Source: Streptomyces sp. CA-278952
Lineage (GTDB): Bacteria > Actinomycetota > Actinomycetes > Streptomycetales > Streptomycetaceae
NCBI RefSeq assembly: GCF_028747205.1
Contig: NZ_CP112880.1
Span: 1,674,001 to 1,738,000, forward strand
Reading direction: 5' to 3'
Length of the DNA stretch: 64,000 nucleotides
Positions 52,170 through 59,582 of the stretch are shown here, in pieces. The position numbers and the translations under genes are program-made. The notes below the pieces were generated by a model. It was not told the DNA's origin. It searched no databases and worked only from the letters and a program-made list of their open reading frames with translations. Positions within the stretch are counted from its first letter, which is position 1. Every line of letters starts with the position of its first letter.

Positions 52170-53717
52170 CTAGTCGAGGTAGTCGCGCAGCACCTGCGAG
52201 CGCGACGGGTGACGGAGCTTCGACATCGTCTTCGACTCGATCTGACGGATGCGCTCACGCGTCACGCCGTAGACCTTGCCGATCTCGTCGAGCGTCTTCG
52301 GCTGACCGTCGGTGAGACCGAAGCGCATCGAGACCACGCCGGCCTCACGCTCGGAAAGCGTGTCGAGCACGGAGTGGAGCTGCTCCTGGAGGAGCGTGAA
52401 GCTGACCGCGTCCGCCGGGACGACGGCCTCGGAGTCCTCGATCAGGTCACCGAACTCGCTGTCGCCGTCCTCACCGAGCGGGGTGTGCAGCGAGATCGGC
52501 TCGCGACCGTACTTCTGGACCTCGATGACCTTCTCGGGGGTCATGTCGAGTTCCTTGGCCAGCTCCTCCGGGGTGGGCTCGCGGCCCAGGTCCTGGAGCA
52601 TCTGGCGCTGCACGCGCGCGAGCTTGTTGATGACCTCGACCATGTGCACCGGGATACGGATGGTGCGGGCCTGGTCGGCCATCGCGCGGGTGATCGCCTG
52701 ACGGATCCACCAGGTGGCGTACGTGGAGAACTTGTAGCCCTTGGTGTAGTCGAACTTCTCGACCGCGCGGATCAGACCGAGGTTGCCCTCCTGGATCAGG
52801 TCCAGGAAGAGCATGCCGCGACCGGTGTAGCGCTTGGCCAGGGAGACCACCAGGCGGAGGTTGGCCTCCAGCAGGTGGTTTTTGGCCCGCCGGCCGTCCT
52901 CGGCGATGATCTCCAGCTCGCGCTTGAGCTTCGGCGCGAGCTTGTCGGCGTTCGCCAGCTTGTCCTCGGCGAAGAGACCGGCCTCGATGCGCTTGGCGAG
53001 CTCGACCTCCTGCTCGGCGTTGAGGAGGGGGACCTTGCCGATCTGCTTCAGGTAGTCCTTGACCGGGTCGGCGGTGGCGCCGGCGACGGCGACCTGCTGC
53101 GCAGGTGCGTCGTCCTCGTCGTCGTCGGAGAGGACGAAGCCCTTGTTCTCGCCCTCGCCCTCCTCTTCCTCGCCCTTGCCGGCCTTGACTTCCTCGGCCG
53201 CCTCGTCGCCGTCGAGGATCTCGTCGTCCTGCTTGCCGGACTTCTTCGCCGCTGTCTTCTTGGCCGCCGTCTTCTTCGCGGCGGTCTTCTTGGCCGCTGT
53301 CTTCTTGGCAGCCGTCTTCTTGGCGGGAGCAGCCGCGACGGCGTCGTCGGCCACCGCGTCCGCACTCTCGACCGCCGGGGCGGCGGTGGCCGCGACGGTC
53401 CTGGTCACGGTGGTCTTGGCCGCGACAGTCTTGGTGGCGGTGCGCTTGACCGGGCTCTTCGCTGCGACGCTCTTGCGGGCGCGCTTCGGCGACTCCGCGG
53501 CACTGACCATCAGCGTCACACCCTCTTCCTCGAGGATCTGGTTGAGGCTGCGCAGAACGTTCTTCCACTGGGTTGGCGGAATCTGGTCAGCCTCGAAGGC
53601 CCGACGCACGTCATCGCCGGCGATCTGCCCATCAGCCTTTCCCCGCTCGATGAGCGCCATCACAGACTCGGACTCGGCGATCTCCGGCGGGAGCGTACGG
53701 GATGTGCTGGCCGACAC
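52170..53717 (-). CDS. hrdB: Principal RNA polymerase sigma factor HrdB
   Basis: A 515-residue vegetative sigma factor, nearly identical in regions 1.2-4.2 to recalled S. coelicolor HrdB. The N-terminal 70 residues (region 1.1-like, [16 protein letters not shown]) are followed by a Lys/Ala-rich insert with six pentapeptide repeats and an acidic stretch. Region 1.2 starts at [16 protein letters not shown], 2.3-2.4 contains [18 protein letters not shown] and 4.2 has [22 protein letters not shown] start follows GAGAGG. It directs most housekeeping transcription. An ECF-type promoter candidate lies about 165 bases upstream. Confidence 0.98.
   Translation of the reverse strand: MSASTSRTLPPEIAESESVMALIERGKADGQIAGDDVRRAFEADQIPPTQWKNVLRSLNQILEEEGVTLMVSAAESPKRARKSVAAKSPVKRTATKTVAAKTTVTRTVAATAAPAVESADAVADDAVAAAPAKKTAAKKTAAKKTAAKKTAAKKTAAKKSGKQDDEILDGDEAAEEVKAGKGEEEEGEGENKGFVLSDDDEDDAPAQQVAVAGATADPVKDYLKQIGKVPLLNAEQEVELAKRIEAGLFAEDKLANADKLAPKLKRELEIIAEDGRRAKNHLLEANLRLVVSLAKRYTGRGMLFLDLIQEGNLGLIRAVEKFDYTKGYKFSTYATWWIRQAITRAMADQARTIRIPVHMVEVINKLARVQRQMLQDLGREPTPEELAKELDMTPEKVIEVQKYGREPISLHTPLGEDGDSEFGDLIEDSEAVVPADAVSFTLLQEQLHSVLDTLSEREAGVVSMRFGLTDGQPKTLDEIGKVYGVTRERIRQIESKTMSKLRHPSRSQVLRDYLD
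53238..53327 (-). repeat. Six AAKKT pentapeptide repeats in hrdB
   Basis: Ninety bases encode residues 131-160 as six tandem AAKKT-like units (the first PAKKT, the last AAKKS), between sigma regions 1.1 and 1.2. The repeat resembles the basic tails of HU-like HupS proteins. Copy number is likely to vary among strains. Confidence 0.9.
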
Positions 53718-53882
53718 GAACAACCTCTCGGAACGATGGAAACGGCTTCCGGCCCTGCCCTGGAGAGGGCTGGAACCGACGACCGTCGACTGGGGATGTC
53801 GCCGACGGCGCGGGTTTGGCCTCGGAACTGCACAGCGCACCCGAGGGTTGCTGTATTCCTTCCGCGACGCTCACCTCTTAAG

Positions 53883-53909
53883 TCATCGCGCTGCTTCGAG
53901 GAGTGTTAC
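53883..53909 (-). promoter_or_regulatory. ECF-type (ShbA-like) promoter candidate for hrdB
   Basis: On the minus strand GTAAC (53905-53909), 16 bases and CGATGA (53883-53888) form an ECF-type promoter. As I recall, hrdB in S. griseus is mainly transcribed by the ECF factor ShbA from a promoter of this shape. The leader would be about 160 bases. Confidence 0.5.
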
Positions 53910-53983
53910 GGCCAATCCGCGTGGCCCGAGTCACACCCCATACGCGACGAAATGGGCCAAGGGTGCCATACCCCCACAATTAT

Positions 53984-54010
53984 GCCGCCGGACCCGTGCG
54001 GTCCGGCGGC
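53984..54010 (-). terminator. whiH terminator
   Basis: A perfect 11-bp stem with a 5-base loop, followed on the minus strand by ATAATTGTGG, lies 30 bases past the whiH stop. Confidence 0.75.
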
Positions 54011-54040
54011 ACCGGGCCCACGCACCCCGGCCGCGCCCGG

Positions 54041-54928
54041 TCAGTGCTCGCGCGGCGCGGGAACCACACGCTCGACGTCGGGGTGGACGACGAGCAGTTG
54101 GCGCATGGCCGTCTCGGCTGCTCCGGAATCACCGGCGGCGAGGGCGTCGGCGATGCGCGCGTGGTGCGCGAGCGAGGTCTCGCCCGGACGGTCACAGCCC
54201 GTGACCGGGCCACCGGAGACATGAAGGGCGGCCGAGACGATGCCGGAAAGGTGTTCGAGCATCCGATTGCCCGCCGCCTGGATGAGCAGGGCGTGGAACT
54301 CGGCGTCGGCACGGGAGAAGGTGATCGTGTCCCCCTGTCCCATCGCGTGCCCCATGATCTCCACCATGTCGCCGAGCCGCTGCTGAAGGTCGTCCCGGCC
54401 GTGCCCGGCCGCGAGACGGGCCGCGAGCGGTTCGATGGTCCAACGGAGCTCGGCCAGCTCACGGCGCTGGTCGTCGCGCTGCGGACCGAAGGCCCGCCAT
54501 TCGATGATGTCGGGATCCAGCAGGTTCCAGTCACTGACCGGGCGGACCCTCGTACCCACATTGGGGCGCGCGCTGACCAGCCCCTTGGCTTCGAGGACGC
54601 GCAGGGATTCGCGTACGACGGTGCGGGACACCTCGAACCGCTGGCCGATCTCCTCGGGAACGAGAGGGCGGTCCGCGCCGAGGTCACCGGAGACGATCAT
54701 CTGGCCGAGCTGCTGGACGAGTTGGCCGTGGAGACCGCGCCCCCGGCTGGCAGACCCGCGTCGGCTCGCCCGCCCCAACTCGGAATCGGAACCGCCCCAG
54801 GCCCGGGAAGCGGCACGCTCGCCGGCCGGCGCCTCCGTATAGGGATAGCGGTCGAGTTCGCCCGAGCCGGCCAGGCCGGAATCGGCGGTGCGGGCGGCGG
54901 TCATCATGGTGTGCGCAAGGGTACTCAC
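54041..54928 (-). CDS. whiH: Sporulation regulator WhiH (GntR/FadR family)
   Basis: A 295-residue GntR regulator, equal in length and close in sequence to recalled S. coelicolor WhiH. A disordered N-terminus (65 residues) is followed by the winged helix (LVPEEIGQRFEVSRTVVRES) and an FCD-like ligand domain with Asp/His positions (FSRADAEFHALLIQ, LAHHARI). WhiH is required for regular sporulation septation in aerial hyphae. A GTG after AAAGGA gives the matching start; longer frames are not conserved. Its location beside hrdB is the usual Streptomyces arrangement. Autoregulation is known for WhiH, but I see no obvious palindrome upstream. Confidence 0.93.
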   Translation of the reverse strand: MSTLAHTMMTAARTADSGLAGSGELDRYPYTEAPAGERAASRAWGGSDSELGRASRRGSASRGRGLHGQLVQQLGQMIVSGDLGADRPLVPEEIGQRFEVSRTVVRESLRVLEAKGLVSARPNVGTRVRPVSDWNLLDPDIIEWRAFGPQRDDQRRELAELRWTIEPLAARLAAGHGRDDLQQRLGDMVEIMGHAMGQGDTITFSRADAEFHALLIQAAGNRMLEHLSGIVSAALHVSGGPVTGCDRPGETSLAHHARIADALAAGDSGAAETAMRQLLVVHPDVERVVPAPREH

Positions 54929-55088
54929 GCATCCTTTGTCGGCGCGGCTCGCCCACCCCTTGAGGTCTTTGGTGAAAAGCACACGAAAGGGTGATCGGCG
55001 CTCGCTCCGCAATTGACGCCATATCCCTACAAATCGGCTATTTCTCAGGGAGTTGCGGGCTCCCGTTCCCCATGCGGAGCGACGGCGA

Positions 55089-56825
55089 TCACCAACGCGC
55101 CCTTCCTCGGAGGCTGGTGAACAGATACGCGCAGATCAGGACTGACAACGACAGGGCGAGTGCGGTGCCGACGGGCTGCGCCACCACCCGCGCGACGGCC
55201 AGGACCCAGTGGTCCGCCTGTAGCGGGAGCTGCCACCCGGCCAGTTCACGCAGTCGGCCCGGGAGCCCGGCGATCGAACGCGCGGACGGCGCCGCGAAGA
55301 GCTTCTGCACCAGCGGAACGACGAGAACCGGAACGGCCAGTACCGCGGCGATCCCCGCTCCGGCCACCCGGAAGACACCGGCGGCCAACAGCCCCGCCCA
55401 GGCGCAGCCGACCGTCAGACCGGCCCAACCGGCACCGAGCGCGACGGCGTTCGAGGGGATCTCGATCAAGTCCGGCCCGTACACGAGCCGGAGGCTCTGG
55501 GCTCCGCCCACCACGGCGAGGCCCGCGAGCAGCAGAGCGAAGCTCGCGGTCACGGTGAGCTTCGCCAGCAGCAGACCGAGCCGCCGGGGCACGGTGCCGC
55601 GCGCGGCGGCGAGTGCCGGATACCGGAACTCGTCCCCGAAGGACAGCGCCCCGAGCAGGCCCGCGCCGAGCGCGGCGGGTGGGAGCGGCAGCAGAGCGGG
55701 CCACGCGGCGAGCACACGGGGCAGGGCGGTGCCGTCGGTGCGGGCGAGCAGGACGGACACCGCCGCCGACACCACCAGAACGGCCGCCATGATCATGGCC
55801 GTTGTCCGGACACCCAGGGAGCGCCGCAGCTCGTACCGGAGCGGGCGCAGGGGGCCGCGCGCGGGGCGCACCCGGATCGGGGGCGGCAGCTCGGACAGCG
55901 CGACGACGGAGTCGCCCCGCTCCTCGTTCCCGGCTCCCGCCGGGGCGGCCGGCCCGGTGTCGCCGATCTCGTCGGCGAGCCGGTGCACGGGGACGCCGTG
56001 CCGATACGCGGTGTCGCCGATCTCCGCGCAGCTGCTGCCGTACACCGTCAGCCGGCCGCTCGCTTCCTCGACCACCTCGACGGAGCGCCGCGCGGCTCGG
56101 GCCTCCCGGCTGACCACGGCCGCCAGCCGGGCGGCGTGCGGGGTGCGGACGGCGACCCGGGCCCGGAGCCGGGTGCGGGCGAAGTCGGAGACGTCCTGGT
56201 CGGCGACGAGACGCCCGCCGCCGATGGTGACGACGCGGTCGGCCGCGCGGGCCGCCTCCTTGGGGTCCCCGGTGGTGTAGAGGACGGTGCCGCCCTGGTC
56301 CGCGTGGGCACGCAACAGCCCGTACAGCCAACTGTTCTCCCGCGGGGACAGCCCCTCCGCCGGTTCGTCCAGGATCAGGGTGTGGGGGTCCCCGAGCAGC
56401 GCGGAGGCGAGCCCGAGCCGCCGGTCCATCCCCACCGAGAGCGTGCCCAGTCGCTGGTCCCCGAGCCCGGCGAGGCCGACGACATCGAGGACCTCGTCGG
56501 CCCTGGTCGCCGGGGTGCCCGCGGCCGCGCAGAGCATACGGAGCTGCCCTCGGGCGGTCCGGGCGGGATGACCCGGTACGTCGCCGAGCAGTACGCCCAC
56601 CTCCCGTGCCGGGTGGGCGATGCGGTGCAGCGGCCGCCCGCGGAAGTAGGCGACGCCTCGCCCCGCGTCCAGTTCGAGCATCAGCCGCAGGGCCGTGGTC
56701 CTGCCCGAGCGGGGGGCGCCCAGCAGGGCCGTGACACGGCCGGGGGGAGCCTCGAAGGTCAGATCGTTCACGGCGGGCGGACCGTCGCGACGTGGGGTGC
56801 TGGTGAGTCCGATGGCCTGGAGCAT
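55089..56825 (-). CDS. Degenerate ABC ATPase fused to an ABC-2-like membrane domain
   Basis: A 578-residue fusion. The ATPase part (1-230) has a Walker A with Arg for Lys (GAPRSGRTTALR), a weak signature (LSVGMDRRLGLA instead of LSGGQ), but an intact Walker B LILDEPAEGLSP. Residues 235-330 form a linker of DUF4162-like character. The membrane part (345-575) has about six helices (MIMAAVLVVSAAVSVLLA, LLAGLAVVGG, VLAVPVLVVPLVQKL). ATP hydrolysis is doubtful. It lies upstream of whiH on the same strand. The role is unknown; a sporulation-related regulatory or transport function is a guess. Confidence 0.85.
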   Translation of the reverse strand: MLQAIGLTSTPRRDGPPAVNDLTFEAPPGRVTALLGAPRSGRTTALRLMLELDAGRGVAYFRGRPLHRIAHPAREVGVLLGDVPGHPARTARGQLRMLCAAAGTPATRADEVLDVVGLAGLGDQRLGTLSVGMDRRLGLASALLGDPHTLILDEPAEGLSPRENSWLYGLLRAHADQGGTVLYTTGDPKEAARAADRVVTIGGGRLVADQDVSDFARTRLRARVAVRTPHAARLAAVVSREARAARRSVEVVEEASGRLTVYGSSCAEIGDTAYRHGVPVHRLADEIGDTGPAAPAGAGNEERGDSVVALSELPPPIRVRPARGPLRPLRYELRRSLGVRTTAMIMAAVLVVSAAVSVLLARTDGTALPRVLAAWPALLPLPPAALGAGLLGALSFGDEFRYPALAAARGTVPRRLGLLLAKLTVTASFALLLAGLAVVGGAQSLRLVYGPDLIEIPSNAVALGAGWAGLTVGCAWAGLLAAGVFRVAGAGIAAVLAVPVLVVPLVQKLFAAPSARSIAGLPGRLRELAGWQLPLQADHWVLAVARVVAQPVGTALALSLSVLICAYLFTSLRGRARW

Positions 56826-56930
56826 CGCTTCTCTCGCGTCTCTCGCGGAAGGTGAGACCGCTCGGCGGCAGGGGTACCGCAGCAACATAACGCGACATTT
56901 CAGACTTTTGGTGCAGGGATGGGCCGACAG

Positions 56931-56960
56931 GCGTTCCGCGGGGCCATCGCAGCGGAACGC
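56931..56960 (-). terminator. Terminator of the NrtR-like gene
   Basis: A 9-bp perfect stem (GCGTTCCGC / GCGGAACGC) with a 12-base loop lies just after the stop of the Nudix gene. Confidence 0.65.
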
Positions 56961-56968
56961 CGGGTGGC

Positions 56969-57727
56969 TCAGACCTCGGGTCGCAGCATCGGCGGATTGA
57001 GCACCGTGGCCGCGCCGGCCCGGAACAACTGCGCGGGCCGGCCTCCCTGACGCGTGGTCGTCCCGCCGGAAGGCACCAGGAATCCGGGCGTTCCGGTGAC
57101 CTTGCGGTGGAAGTTGCGGGGGTCGAGGACCACACCCCAGACCGCTTCGTACACCCGGCGCAGCTCGCCGACCGTGAATTCCGGCGGGCAGAACGCGGTG
57201 GCCAGCGAGGAGTACTCGATCTTGGAGCGGGCGCGCTCCACGCCGTCGGCCAGGATCCGCGCATGGTCGAAGGCCAGCGGCGCCGCCTGCTCGCCCTCCC
57301 GCCCGGCGCCGGGATGCAGCAGATCCTCGACCGGCGCCCAGCGCGCGCTGTTGGCATCGCCGCCCGCCCGGGGTGCGGGCAGGTCGGGCGCGAGGGCGAG
57401 GTGGGCGACGCTGACCACCCGCATCCGGGGGTCGCGCGCCGGATCTCCGTACGTCGCCAACTGCTCCAGATGTGCCCCGTTGCCCGCGGCCGGCTTCGCC
57501 GGGTCGTGGGCGCAGAGGCCGGTTTCCTCGACGAGTTCACGCGCCGCCGCGGACCCCAGGTCCTCGTCCATCCTGACGAAGCCTCCGGGCAGCGCCCATC
57601 TGCCCTGGAACGGGGTCTCTCCGCGGCGGACGACCAGCGCGCAGAGCGCGTGACGGCGCACCGTGAGCACGACCAGGTCGACGGTGACAGCGAAGGGCGG
57701 GAAGGTCGACGGGTCGTAGGGCGGCAT
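56969..57727 (-). CDS. NrtR-like Nudix regulator
   Basis: A 252-residue protein. An N-terminal Nudix domain (residues 10-145) with the box GGFVRMDEDLGSAAARELVE and EETG fits ADP-ribose hydrolases. The C-terminal domain (about 165-235, FTVGELRRVYEAVWG, then FHRKVTGTPGFLV) is the winged helix of the NrtR family, which represses NAD-biosynthesis genes and is released by ADP-ribose. The Nudix Glu residues are intact, so catalysis is possible. An inverted repeat just upstream is a candidate autoregulatory site. No nad genes are adjacent. Confidence 0.82.
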   Translation of the reverse strand: MPPYDPSTFPPFAVTVDLVVLTVRRHALCALVVRRGETPFQGRWALPGGFVRMDEDLGSAAARELVEETGLCAHDPAKPAAGNGAHLEQLATYGDPARDPRMRVVSVAHLALAPDLPAPRAGGDANSARWAPVEDLLHPGAGREGEQAAPLAFDHARILADGVERARSKIEYSSLATAFCPPEFTVGELRRVYEAVWGVVLDPRNFHRKVTGTPGFLVPSGGTTTRQGGRPAQLFRAGAATVLNPPMLRPEV

Positions 57728-57737
57728 GCCGCGATCA

Positions 57738-57758
57738 TAGTCGTCTGCCTGACGATAA
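57738..57758. promoter_or_regulatory. Inverted repeat upstream of the NrtR-like gene
   Basis: TCGTC-N5-GACGA with A/T-rich flanks (TAG before, TAAA after) lies 11 bases before the start codon. The form resembles NrtR operators (GTC-N-GAC with TTAT ends). The arms are only partly symmetric. Confidence 0.4.
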
Positions 57759-57932
57759 ACACTCCCTTCGGCATGCTCGTGATCAGTCGGGGCGCCACGA
57801 TTTCGGCTGCGTGGCGATCAGCCGGGCGGTAGCCCCGATTCCGGACAGACAGACGGCCGGACGGTCGGCGGGCCGGGCCGGGCAGACGGCCGGGACGGAC
57901 GTGCCCCGGCGGCTCCTCGGCTCGCACCCGGG

Positions 57933-59309
57933 TCACCTCCGCGTCCTGCTGCCGCGTCGCCCGTACCGCCGGGCCTCCCGCGACCGCCGCCCGGCATCCG
58001 AGGCCCAGGGACGGGCCGAAGCGGGTGACGGCCTCACCCGCCCCGCGCTCGGGCGCCGGTGAGCGCGCCCCCGCCGCCGGCCCCCGTCGGGCAGCGGGCG
58101 GACCTTGCGGACGCGCAGCGAGGTGGCGCCCCGGTCGGCGGCGGTGTCCATCACCGCCTCCACGGCCCGGGCGTCGGGGCTCGCCCCGTCCGCGGCCTCG
58201 CGCAGGCAACGGCGCAGGGCCTCCGGGTCGAGCCCTTCGTTGCAGGCCCGATGGAGCAGCTGGGCGAACGTGTAGCCGGGATCGGCGCGCAGCGCCAGCG
58301 TCAGGGCGACCCGTGCGCCCGGCTCGTCGCCCGTGGACCAGGAGACCCAGCCCGCCAGGGTGAGCGGAGCGGCGGCGTGCTCCGCGTACGGTCCGACGCA
58401 ACGCCGTGCCAGCGTCCGCCAGAGCCGCAGGGCCGCTTGCGCTTCCGCCCCCTCCATCCAGGCGGCGGCCTTGTCCCGGGTCTCCCGGTCCTGGAGCCCG
58501 AGGATGACGGCCGCGGCCTCGTCGGAGCCGATCAACTGGTCGTCCCCTGCGTCCGAGAGCGCGGGCGGCGCGGGCTGTGCCTCCTCGATGCGGTCCATGA
58601 GGGTGCGCGCCAGCCGGAGGGTCTCCGCCGCGACCTCTCCCCGGGCCCGCTCGTCGAGAAGCCTCGGGATCAGCGCCGGCCCCGCCCTGTCCAGGGCCTC
58701 CTCCTGCGCGGTCACGGCTGCCGGGGTCCGCCAGGGCTGGAGCCGCGCCTCCATGTCGCGCAGCGTGCCCCGCACATGGACGCCCGCGTAGGCGGCGGCC
58801 GCGGCCATCACCGTGGTGCCGGGCATGGCCAGGGGATTTCCCTGGTCGGGGCAGCACCGGGGGTCGGGGCAACAGTAGGACCAGTAGCGGCCGTCGGAGA
58901 TGCAGAGCGCTTCGAGCACGGGAACGTCGAGTGCTCCGCACGCCGTACGCAGGCGTTGCGCGAAAGGCCTGAGCCGCTCCATCGTGAGCCTGCCGCCCGA
59001 CCCGTCCGGAGAGTCCTGGCAGAGGAAGAGCACGATCGCGTCGGGCCGTCCCTCGCGGCGCTCACTCCCCGATACCAGGCAATCCGCCAACTGGTCGGCG
59101 ACCGGCCCCCATTCGCCGGGCGCCTGCGGAATTCCGAGGCGGAGCCGGCCGCCGAACCGGCCCCGGCCGCCGTGCAGGGCGACCATCACGACGCTGTCGT
59201 TGGGATAGAAGCCCATCAGATACGGGAGGGCGTCGGCGAGCTCGGCGGGGCCGCGCAGGGTGATCTGCTGCTCCGCGGCCGGACCGGTGAATTCATGGTG
59301 CTTGTTCAT
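57933..59309 (-). CDS. DUF4192 family protein
   Basis: A 458-residue soluble protein of the actinobacterial DUF4192 family, function unknown. The N-terminal half has ITLRGPAELADALPYLMGFY and PNDSVVMVALHGG, the usual start of the family. The CCPDPRCCPDQG segment (residues 155-166) has four cysteines and may bind metal. The C-terminal 55 residues are Arg-Ser-Pro-rich and appear non-conserved; a frameshift or read-through there is possible. The ATG at MNKHHEFTGP is chosen; a perfect palindrome lies 31 bases upstream. Confidence 0.85.
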   Translation of the reverse strand: MNKHHEFTGPAAEQQITLRGPAELADALPYLMGFYPNDSVVMVALHGGRGRFGGRLRLGIPQAPGEWGPVADQLADCLVSGSERREGRPDAIVLFLCQDSPDGSGGRLTMERLRPFAQRLRTACGALDVPVLEALCISDGRYWSYCCPDPRCCPDQGNPLAMPGTTVMAAAAAYAGVHVRGTLRDMEARLQPWRTPAAVTAQEEALDRAGPALIPRLLDERARGEVAAETLRLARTLMDRIEEAQPAPPALSDAGDDQLIGSDEAAAVILGLQDRETRDKAAAWMEGAEAQAALRLWRTLARRCVGPYAEHAAAPLTLAGWVSWSTGDEPGARVALTLALRADPGYTFAQLLHRACNEGLDPEALRRCLREAADGASPDARAVEAVMDTAADRGATSLRVRKVRPLPDGGRRRGRAHRRPSAGRVRPSPASARPWASDAGRRSREARRYGRRGSRTRR

Positions 59310-59340
59310 GCCTTGACGGTCTCTCAGTCCGCCCCGCCCC

Positions 59341-59376
59341 GCGACCCCTGTGGATAACGTTATCCACAGGGGTCGC
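59341..59376. promoter_or_regulatory. Perfect 36-bp palindrome with two DnaA-box-like sequences
   Basis: An uninterrupted palindrome of 18+18 bases whose centre is TGTGGATAA-CG-TTATCCACA, two convergent copies of the canonical DnaA box, flanked by GCGACCCC / GGGGTCGC. It lies 31 bases before the DUF4192 start and 200 bases past the recQ stop. It could be an operator, a DnaA-binding site or a terminator for recQ. Confidence 0.8.
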
Positions 59377-59582
59377 TCCTGCCGTTCGGGGCGCACTATC
59401 GTGCTGTGCCCGGGTCCGGTTCGGGCCGCTCACCCCCGGAGGTGAGCGCTCCCGGGCCGGGTCAACTCAATTTCGGCCTACCTCAGTTCGCCGCGCTGCT
59501 GCAGCACTGCTCGACACGCCCCCGAACGGCCCCTGTGCTCAGCGAGTACACACGGAGGCGGGTACAGCGATCCGGGCTCGGC

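Noticed and set aside
53855..53859. GGAAT upstream of hrdB as a SigR (GGAAT-N18-GTT) promoter
   Set aside because: No GTT is found 18 or 19 bases downstream, so the bipartite motif is incomplete.
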